Both the position numbers and the translations under genes were made by a program. From JBOGHU01 sp050742255 (GTDB lineage: Bacteria > Actinomycetota > Acidimicrobiia > Acidimicrobiales > CADCSY01), in assembly GCA_050742255.1 (NCBI GenBank), contig JBOGHU010000103.1, forward strand, positions 1-9,794: DNA of 9,794 nt. Reading direction: 5' to 3'. Shown piece after piece: positions 5,693 to 9,794 of this stretch; the stretch's first letter is position 1; each line of letters begins with the position of its first letter. The notes under the pieces are model-generated. The model searched no databases. It had not been told where the DNA came from and saw only the letters and a program-made list of their open reading frames with translations.

Positions 5693-6439
5693 ATGACCAG
5701 TGAGTCCCACCCGACCAGGATCCCCGCCGACCTGGTCGCCAAGCTTCGGTCCCTACGAGCCAGGCTGGCCGGCTACGGCCGGGACGCTCCCACCATCCCC
5801 GGCCGGTGGAACGCGGTCTTCCACGCCTACGACCAGACCCTCGCGGTCGTCGCCGACCGGGCCGGCATCCCCAGCGCCCCACCGCTGAACCAGGTGCTGG
5901 GCCGGCGCCGCCTCACCGAGCCCGAGCGCTTCCGCATGGAGACCGAGCTCTTCGACGTCGGCGTCGACCTGGGCATCGTGGGGGAGCACCTGAGGGCGCG
6001 GGGCCTGCCGGCCGGACCGCCCCCCACCCCGGCTCCGGAGAGCGGACCGCCCCCCGAGCCCACCCCGGCCCCGAGGCCGGCCGGGGGGGACGCCTCCCGG
6101 GACGCCCCCCGCCGGACCACTGCCGACGGTGACCCGCCGGCGCGGCCCCCCGACCCTGTGGACCCCGAGGCCAGGGCTCGGGTCTTGGCCCACCGCCTTG
6201 CCGCCTACGCCCGCGAGCACCGGCGCTGGCCCACCAAGCTGGCCGAGTGGAGCGCCGACCTCGACGCCTACGACGAGACCCTCGTGGAGCTGGCCAGGCG
6301 CAACGGCGTAACCCGGAGCTCGGTCCCCCTGGGCGGCCGGCGCCGTCTGCTCCCCGAGGAGCGGGCCCGGCTGGAGGAGCTCCTGGCCACCCACGGCCTC
6401 GACCTGCGCCACCAGGGCTCAGGGGGCGGCACCCTCTGA
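5693..6439 (+). CDS. Unknown protein with an internal domain duplication (248 aa)
   Basis: The product holds two related blocks, about residues 15-94 and 161-238, separated by a Pro/Ala/Gly-rich linker (about 104-160). The blocks align through a basic helical start (LRARLAGYGRD against LAHRLAAYAREH), a Trp-containing middle (IPGRWNAVFHAYDQTL against KLAEWSADLDAYDETL), then RAGI against RNGV, GRRRLTEPERFRMETEL against GRRRLLPEERARLEEL, and an end GVDL against GLDL. The predicted fold is mostly helical, with a conserved aromatic/acidic YD-x-TL core and an Arg-rich GRRRL. No signal peptide or membrane segment is seen, so it is probably cytoplasmic. ATG at 5693 is chosen because GGAGGA (5681-5686) lies 6 nt upstream. 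I do not recognise the family. A DNA-binding or adaptor role is possible from the Arg-rich helices, but that is inference. Confidence 0.85.
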   Translation: MTSESHPTRIPADLVAKLRSLRARLAGYGRDAPTIPGRWNAVFHAYDQTLAVVADRAGIPSAPPLNQVLGRRRLTEPERFRMETELFDVGVDLGIVGEHLRARGLPAGPPPTPAPESGPPPEPTPAPRPAGGDASRDAPRRTTADGDPPARPPDPVDPEARARVLAHRLAAYAREHRRWPTKLAEWSADLDAYDETLVELARRNGVTRSSVPLGGRRRLLPEERARLEELLATHGLDLRHQGSGGGTL

Positions 6440-6446
6440 CCCCTCC

Positions 6447-6463
6447 GCCCCTCCCCGAGGGGC
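6447..6463 (+). terminator. GC-rich hairpin after the duplicated-domain gene
   Basis: GCCCCT (6447-6452) and AGGGGC (6458-6463) form a 6-bp stem with a 5-nt loop, 8 nt after the stop codon, and GG on the 3' side can extend it around a bulge. There is no T-tract, so this is a candidate intrinsic terminator of the GC-rich, U-poor kind reported in actinobacteria. Confidence 0.4.
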
Positions 6464-6526
6464 CGGCGGTACCACTCGGCAACTCCCCCTTGCACGTCGC
6501 GTCCGGATGGACGATGATGACACCGT

Positions 6527-6536
6527 TGTAATTACA
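6527..6536. promoter_or_regulatory. AT-rich 10-bp palindrome in the whiB promoter region
   Basis: TGTAATTACA is a perfect 10-bp palindrome, an AT-rich island in very GC-rich DNA, 45 nt upstream of the whiB ATG. It contains TAATTA/TGTAAT, which could act as a -10 region, and its symmetry could serve a dimeric regulator. CCG and CGG flank it with a one-base offset. No -35 match stands out. Confidence 0.45.
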
Positions 6537-6581
6537 CGGGTGCGATGGAGCGCTCCCGGTGAGCAAGAGGGGAGGCGACCG

Positions 6582-6866
6582 ATGCCGAGGAGGATGACCG
6601 CAACCTATCCGAGCCAGCAGAACTGGTACGCCTACGCCAACTGCCTGGGGGTCGAACCCGACCTCTTCTTCCCGGAGCGGGGTGCCTCCACCAAGGAGGC
6701 GAAGGCGGTGTGCCGGGCGTGCGTGGTGTGCGAGCAGTGCCTCGAGCACGCCGTGGTCAACGGTGAGAAGTTCGGCATCTGGGGGGGGATGAGCGAGCGT
6801 GAGCGGCGCCGCCTCCGCCGGGCCCGGGCCGACACCGCCCAGGCGGACGGTGCCGCCTCGGCCTAG
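6582..6866 (+). CDS. WhiB-family transcriptional regulator
   Basis: The 94-aa product is a Wbl protein, an actinobacteria-specific regulator that binds a 4Fe-4S cluster and usually acts together with the principal sigma factor. The four cluster ligands are C21, C44, C47 and C53 in the usual C-x22-C-x2-C-x5-C arrangement, with an extra Cys at 50. The turn motif GIWGG is at residues 65-69, followed by a basic C-terminal helix (SERERRRLRRARA) for DNA contact. ATG at 6582 is chosen because GGAGG (6571-6575) lies 6 nt upstream; the frame is open back to 6507, but that part overlaps the promoter. The gene stands alone, with a convergent esterase gene starting its 3' end 23 nt beyond. Its subclass (WhiB1, WhiB2 and so on) cannot be fixed by eye, so no symbol is given. 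Confidence 0.95.
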   Translation: MPRRMTATYPSQQNWYAYANCLGVEPDLFFPERGASTKEAKAVCRACVVCEQCLEHAVVNGEKFGIWGGMSERERRRLRRARADTAQADGAASA

Positions 6867-6889
6867 GTGGCCGCCGAGCCCGGGATCGA

Positions 6890-7816
6890 TCAGAGGCCGC
6901 TGAAGAAGGACCAGATCTGGTTGGTGGCGTCGATGGCGCCGTTGGCAGGTCCGAGGCCGGGGGCGAACCATACGTGGCCCCCGCCCTCGACGCTGACCAG
7001 CCGGACCGCCGTGCCGGCCGAGCACTCGGTCCACGTGGCCGTGGTGACCGGGCCCTCGCTCTGGGTGGTGGGGTCACCGGAGCAGCCATCCAGGTCGGCC
7101 CAGCGCCGCGCCACCTCGGGGGTGGGCGGCACCGGCTCGGATGCGACCGCCTCGGGTGGCGCGACCGGGCCTCCCCCGTAGGGGACCAGCGGGTCGTCGG
7201 TGCCGTGGATCTCGATGGCCGACACCGGGCGGAGCGGTCGGCAGCCCTCTAGGGGCATCGATCCTGCGACCGAGCCCACCCCCGCCACCCGGTCCGCCTG
7301 CTCGCACGCGAACCGGTACGCCATCATGGCCCCGGCCGAGACCCCGACCACGTACACCCGGGCCGGATCGATCGGGTAGTCGGCCTCCAGCCGGTCGAGG
7401 AACCGGTTCAGGAAGGCCACGTCGTCCACACCGCTCGCGAAGGCGCCCGCACAGCAGAAGCCCGCGTTCCACGACTGCTGGACGCCCTCGGGGTAGGCGA
7501 CGATGAAGCCACCCGCCTGGGCCTCCCGGTCGAACAGGGTGGTCCCCACCATGCTCTCGGCGGAGTTGCCCGCCCCGTGCAAGGCCACCACGAGGGGAGC
7601 GGGGGTCTCCACGCCGGGCGGCACGAAGACCCGATAGCCACGGGTGTCGCCCCCGACGGTCAACTGCCCCTGCTGGACGGGCGGCGGAGATGTCCCCGGC
7701 CCGGAGGCCGGCGGGGACGAGCTCCCCCCACAGGCGGCCAGCACCACCAGGAACGCCGCTGCCCTGACCACCGCCGGGAAGCCCCGGGCCCCACCAGGTT
7801 GCGAACCTCTCCTCAT
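6890..7816 (-). CDS. Secreted LpqC / PHB-depolymerase-like esterase lipoprotein
   Basis: The 308-aa product is an alpha/beta-hydrolase of the esterase PHB depolymerase/feruloyl esterase group (LpqC-like), which cleaves ester bonds in extracellular polymers or small esters. The signal peptide ends in the lipobox LAAC with Cys29, followed by a Gly/Ser/Pro linker to about residue 50. The oxyanion region LHGAG is at 79-83 and WNAGFCCAGA, typical of the family, at 116-125. The nucleophile motif GVSAG has S160, the acid is in HGTDD (D208, possibly D207), and the base is H281 in EGGGHVW. All triad residues are therefore present. ATG at 7816 is preceded by GAGGAGG at 8 nt; the frame is open upstream to 7891, but that extension would spoil the signal peptide. 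The true substrate cannot be read from the sequence. The gene converges with whiB and lies 130 nt downstream of the formimidoyltransferase gene. Confidence 0.92.
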   Translation of the reverse strand: MRRGSQPGGARGFPAVVRAAAFLVVLAACGGSSSPPASGPGTSPPPVQQGQLTVGGDTRGYRVFVPPGVETPAPLVVALHGAGNSAESMVGTTLFDREAQAGGFIVAYPEGVQQSWNAGFCCAGAFASGVDDVAFLNRFLDRLEADYPIDPARVYVVGVSAGAMMAYRFACEQADRVAGVGSVAGSMPLEGCRPLRPVSAIEIHGTDDPLVPYGGGPVAPPEAVASEPVPPTPEVARRWADLDGCSGDPTTQSEGPVTTATWTECSAGTAVRLVSVEGGGHVWFAPGLGPANGAIDATNQIWSFFSGL

Positions 7817-7857
7817 CGGCGCGGCCTCCTCGACCTCTCCCCCTCGACTGCTGTGGA

Positions 7858-7872
7858 CCAGGGCCCCCCTGG
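7858..7872 (-). other. Short hairpin in the esterase gene leader
   Basis: CCAGGG and CCCTGG are perfect complements separated by three bases, giving a 6-bp stem in the probable 5' leader of the esterase gene. It could influence transcript stability, or terminate weakly after the upstream formimidoyltransferase gene. No T-tract is present. Confidence 0.3.
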
Positions 7873-7878
7873 GGCAGG

Positions 7879-7907
7879 ATAGACGTTCCACGTTGGTAGA
7901 AGGTCAA
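7879..7907 (-). promoter_or_regulatory. Candidate promoter of the esterase lipoprotein gene
   Basis: On the minus strand, TTGACC (7902-7907) is a good -35 match and GTCTAT (7879-7884) follows after 17 nt; the alternative -10 TATCCT is 20 nt away. The spacer contains a direct repeat AACGT-GG-AACGT. It lies in the 130-nt gap after the formimidoyltransferase stop, so the esterase is probably transcribed independently. Confidence 0.4.
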
Positions 7908-7946
7908 CCCACCGGGCCGCACCGGGCGGATCGAGGCCCGGCCGGC

Positions 7947-8741
7947 TCAGCCCAGCCCCGCCGCAGCCAGCCTGGCCTCGACCGTGCGCTCGGGCGAGAG
8001 GTCGAGCTGGGGCCACCGCTTCGGGGGTGTGGCCGCCAGCACCGCCCGGGGGACCAGTCCCACCAGCTCTGCCCGGCTCACGGCGGCCCGGGACACCACC
8101 TCGTCGAACACCGCTGCCGGCCCCACCGCGGTGGGTTCGAGCAGGTTCGTCGACACCTGCACGCCGCCGCCGACCGCCAGGCCCAGGGCTCGCACCGCAG
8201 GGCTGCGCAGTGACCGGGCGATGGCCCGGGCCACGCCCAGGTCGGCACCGGCCAGCCACAGGTTGTACGCGACCAGAGGGGGGCGGGCGCCCACCGCCGT
8301 GGCGCCGGCGGTGGGGTGGGGGCGTCGTGGTCCGGCGTCGGGCCAGCGGCCCGAGAACGCCTCCCGACGCAGCTCGGGGAGGGTGGGCCCCCCGGCGCCG
8401 TAGGTGAACGCCGGCACGCCCAGGGCCGCCGCCAGCCAGACGGCGAAGCGGTCACGGGCGTCCCTGGCGTCGTCGGGGCTCGACCCCTCGAGGGCTACGA
8501 AGGGCACCACGTCGACCGCGCCCAGGCGGGGGTGGGCGCCTTGGTGGTGGCGGAGGTCGATCAGCCCCACCGCGGCGACGGTGACGGCTCGGGCCGCCTC
8601 CTCGCCCACGACGGTGAGCACCGAGCGGTGGTGGTGGGGGTCGGTGTGGAGGTCGAGCAGCGCCTCACCGGCGGCTCCGGCGATGGCCGCCACCACGTCG
8701 GGGCGGCGTCCCTCGCTGACGTTGACCACGCACTCGAGCAC
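7947..8741 (-). CDS. ftcD: Glutamate formimidoyltransferase-like protein (monofunctional)
   Basis: The 264-aa product matches the formiminotransferase domain of FTCD, which moves a formimino group from formiminoglutamate to tetrahydrofolate in histidine breakdown and one-carbon metabolism. The N-terminal subdomain starts LECVVNVSEGRR. The HQGAHPRLGAVDVVPF segment (66-81) contains H70, equivalent to catalytic His82 of the mammalian enzyme. The C-terminal subdomain has AYNLWL (158-163), QVSTNLLE (195-202) and ELVGLVPRAVL (225-235). The cyclodeaminase domain of the bifunctional enzyme is absent. GTG at 8741 is chosen because family homology begins there; the frame is open to 8960, but that extension lies antisense to tatA. 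No Shine-Dalgarno sequence is visible. No other histidine-utilisation gene is nearby, so its physiological role is uncertain; some bacterial homologues may act on other folates. Confidence 0.88.
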   Translation of the reverse strand: MLECVVNVSEGRRPDVVAAIAGAAGEALLDLHTDPHHHRSVLTVVGEEAARAVTVAAVGLIDLRHHQGAHPRLGAVDVVPFVALEGSSPDDARDARDRFAVWLAAALGVPAFTYGAGGPTLPELRREAFSGRWPDAGPRRPHPTAGATAVGARPPLVAYNLWLAGADLGVARAIARSLRSPAVRALGLAVGGGVQVSTNLLEPTAVGPAAVFDEVVSRAAVSRAELVGLVPRAVLAATPPKRWPQLDLSPERTVEARLAAAGLG

Positions 8742-8801
8742 GCCGTCAACGTGCCGGAGCCCGCGGTCGTGCCGGCGGGTGGGTGGGTCGCGGCACCACG
8801 C

Positions 8802-8807
8802 TACGCT
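8802..8807 (+). promoter_or_regulatory. Candidate -10 box of a leaderless tatA transcript
   Basis: TACGCT is followed by exactly six bases (ACGGTC) and then the tatA ATG, so transcription would start at or next to the start codon. No Shine-Dalgarno sequence precedes tatA, which agrees with leaderless translation. The -35 region is not recognisable. Confidence 0.5.
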
Positions 8808-8813
8808 ACGGTC

Positions 8814-9008
8814 ATGGCTGGCATCGGGGCTCCCGAGCTCCTCATCGTCCTCATCATCATCCTGCTCGTCTTCGGTGGCGCCAAGCTGCCCAAGCTGGCA
8901 CGCTCGCTGGGGGAGGCCCAACGGGAGTTCAGGAAGGGCACGAGCGAGAACGCGAGCCACAAGGCGGGAGACGGGTCATCAGGCCAGGAAGACAAGCCCA
9001 CCACCTGA
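8814..9008 (+). CDS. tatA: Sec-independent protein translocase subunit TatA
   Basis: The 64-aa product is a TatA/TatE-type subunit, which forms the pore that exports folded, cofactor-containing proteins with twin-arginine signals. It has the classic layout: a short N-terminus with PELL, one transmembrane helix (about residues 8-20, IVLIIILLVF), the FG hinge at F20-G21, an amphipathic helix (AKLPKLARSLGEAQREFRKG, about 23-42) and a polar tail ending KPTT. The short tail fits TatA better than TatB. The ATG at 8814 has no ribosome binding site and is probably leaderless. It is divergent from the formimidoyltransferase gene. Its stop codon overlaps the best candidate start of the sigma-factor gene (CTGA). 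No tatC is in the window. Confidence 0.93.
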   Translation: MAGIGAPELLIVLIIILLVFGGAKLPKLARSLGEAQREFRKGTSENASHKAGDGSSGQEDKPTT

Positions 9009-9535
9009 GCCCCGGGAACGCGCAGCCGCCGCTCGACGTTCCCTCTCCGGTACCTACCTGGGAGGAGGTTGCCGCCAGCCACGGGCGCTTCCTCTACACG
9101 GTGGCGTACCGGCTGACAGGGAACGACGCCGATGCACAGGATCTCGTCCAGGAGGTGCTGCTCCGGGTGCGACGGGGCCTCGCCACCTACCGTCCGGGGT
9201 CACTGGAGGGTTGGTTGAGCCGTATCACCACCAACGTCTTCCTCGACGAGGTGCGCCGCCGCCGCCGGCGACCGGTGGAGGCGCTGCCCGCGGAGCCCTA
9301 CCAGGCGCTGGCTCGGGGTCATGACGTGGAGTCCGCCGTCGAGGCCAACACCCTCCCCGGGGCCCTCCAGGCCGCCCTGGCCGCCCTCCCCCGGCAGTAC
9401 CGGGCAGCGGTGGTGCTCTGTGACGTGGTGGGCCTCCGCTACGACGACATCGCCGAGCAGCTCGGCGTGCCGGTGGGGACGGTGCGCAGCCGCATCCACC
9501 GCGGTCGCATGGCCCTCCGGGAGGCGCTGGGGTGA
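9005..9535 (+). CDS. sigE: SigE-like ECF RNA polymerase sigma factor (start uncertain)
   Basis: The product is an extracytoplasmic-function sigma factor that directs RNA polymerase to stress promoters. Counting from a CTG at 9005 it has 176 aa. Region 2 spans about 21-90 (LYTVAYRLTGNDADAQDLVQE, then the GSLEGWLSRITTNVFLDEVRRR core, which closely resembles mycobacterial SigE). Region 4 spans about 117-174, with ALPRQYRAAVVLCDVVGL and the helix-turn-helix YDDIAEQLGVPVGTVRSRIHRGR. The start is a puzzle. In this frame the only ATG/GTG/TTG codons near the 5' end are GTG at 8783, upstream of tatA and its promoter, and GTG at 9101, inside region 2. CTG 9005 overlaps the tatA stop; ATC 8978, with GGGAG about 7 nt before it, is another possibility. 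The 3' end overlaps the anti-sigma start (GTGA), so expression is probably coupled. Confidence 0.9.
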   Translation: MSPGNAQPPLDVPSPVPTWEEVAASHGRFLYTVAYRLTGNDADAQDLVQEVLLRVRRGLATYRPGSLEGWLSRITTNVFLDEVRRRRRRPVEALPAEPYQALARGHDVESAVEANTLPGALQAALAALPRQYRAAVVLCDVVGLRYDDIAEQLGVPVGTVRSRIHRGRMALREALG

Positions 9536-9794
9536 GCGCGCACCCCGACGACCTGCTCTCGGGGCTGGTCGACGGCGAGCTGGCGTCCACCGACGCCCGG
9601 GGAGTCCGCAGTCACGTGGGGTCCTGCCCGGCCTGCGCCGCCACCCTGGCTCGGGTGCGGGCGGTGCGCGCCGCCCTGCGGATCCTCCCCGCGGTGGAGC
9701 CCCCCCCAGGGCTCTTCGGGCGCCTGGTCGACGACGGCTCGCCGTTGGCGCCGGTCGTGGCCCTGCGCCGGCGGCGGGCGGCACCGGTCGGCGC
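9532..9794 (+). CDS. Zinc-finger anti-sigma factor, RseA-like (5' part only)
   Basis: The gene starts with a GTG that overlaps the sigma-factor stop (GTGA), preceded by GGGAGG at 6 nt, and runs past the right edge; 87 codons are visible. The N-terminus DDLLSGLVDGEL is typical of anti-sigma domains, followed by the ZAS motif H28-x3-C32-x2-C35 (HVGSCPAC), which binds zinc and often responds to redox or envelope stress. A helical Arg/Ala-rich segment (about 40-52) and a Pro-rich stretch follow, with a basic run LRRRRAA near the edge. No membrane segment has appeared yet, so whether it is soluble like mycobacterial RseA or membrane-bound is open. Position and overlap make it the likely inhibitor of the upstream sigma factor. 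Confidence 0.9.
   Translation, partial: MSAHPDDLLSGLVDGELASTDARGVRSHVGSCPACAATLARVRAVRAALRILPAVEPPPGLFGRLVDDGSPLAPVVALRRRRAAPVG

Noticed and set aside
5913..7034. A 373-codon minus-strand frame across the duplicated-domain gene and whiB
   Set aside because: The product is Arg/Gly/Pro-rich, and both underlying plus-strand genes have good ribosome binding sites and recognisable or repeated domains.
8783..8785. GTG 8783 as the sigma-factor start
   Set aside because: It lies upstream of the tatA -10 box, would translate all of tatA in another frame, and would add about 74 residues without sigma-factor similarity.
9060..9068. GGGAGGAGG as the ribosome binding site of the sigma-factor gene
   Set aside because: It looks strong, but no in-frame start codon follows at usable distance; the in-frame GTG at 9101 is 32 nt away and the TTG at 9069 is out of frame.
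1..9794. tRNA, rRNA, insertion sequence or phage genes
   Set aside because: No cloverleaf-like sequence, rRNA segment, transposase or integrase motif, or terminal inverted repeat was recognised on either strand.

Overview
The window is very GC-rich DNA with strong G/C bias at third codon positions. It carries hallmark Actinomycetota genes: a WhiB-type Fe-S regulator, a SigE-like ECF sigma factor with a zinc-finger anti-sigma gene, a TatA, and several Sec lipoproteins. The set of families suggests a deep-branching, possibly uncultured high-GC actinobacterium (Acidimicrobiia-like). That placement is inference from gene content, not a phylogeny.

Left part (1-3489, minus strand): a truncated gene for a membrane-anchored, proline-rich protein runs off the left edge. 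Upstream of it on the same strand are the succinate dehydrogenase iron-sulfur subunit (sdhB) and flavoprotein subunit (sdhA). They are not adjacent. About 700 bp between them hold two small genes: a 53-aa Cys-rich protein with a strong ribosome binding site and a 60-aa basic protein. A perfect triple repeat of a 14-mer lies just upstream of sdhB. No sdhC/sdhD membrane-anchor genes are visible.

Middle (3490-5397): divergent from sdhA is a STAS-domain protein (anti-sigma-factor antagonist family) whose usual phosphoserine position is alanine. It is followed by an RsmC-like class I methyltransferase. The methyltransferase converges on, and overlaps by 26 nt, a minus-strand gene for an uncharacterised lipoprotein.

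Middle-right (5398-7816): a gene of unknown function encodes two copies of a roughly 80-residue domain joined by a Pro-rich linker. A WhiB regulator follows, behind an AT-rich palindromic promoter region. A convergent LpqC/PHB-depolymerase-like secreted esterase lipoprotein comes next.

Right part (7947-9794): a monofunctional glutamate formimidoyltransferase-like gene is divergent from a tightly packed cluster tatA, ECF sigma factor, anti-sigma factor (truncated at the right edge). tatA seems to be leaderless. The sigma-factor reading frame has no ATG/GTG/TTG at a sensible position. Its best candidate start is a CTG overlapping the tatA stop codon, and this is the most curious feature of the window. 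The cluster resembles the mycobacterial sigE-rseA-htrA-tatB neighbourhood but with a tat gene first. It probably links envelope-stress transcription to the twin-arginine export machinery.

No tRNA, rRNA, CRISPR array, insertion sequence or phage gene was seen, and no gene-free stretch exceeds 300 bases. Intergenic regions are short and carry only weak promoter, terminator and operator candidates.
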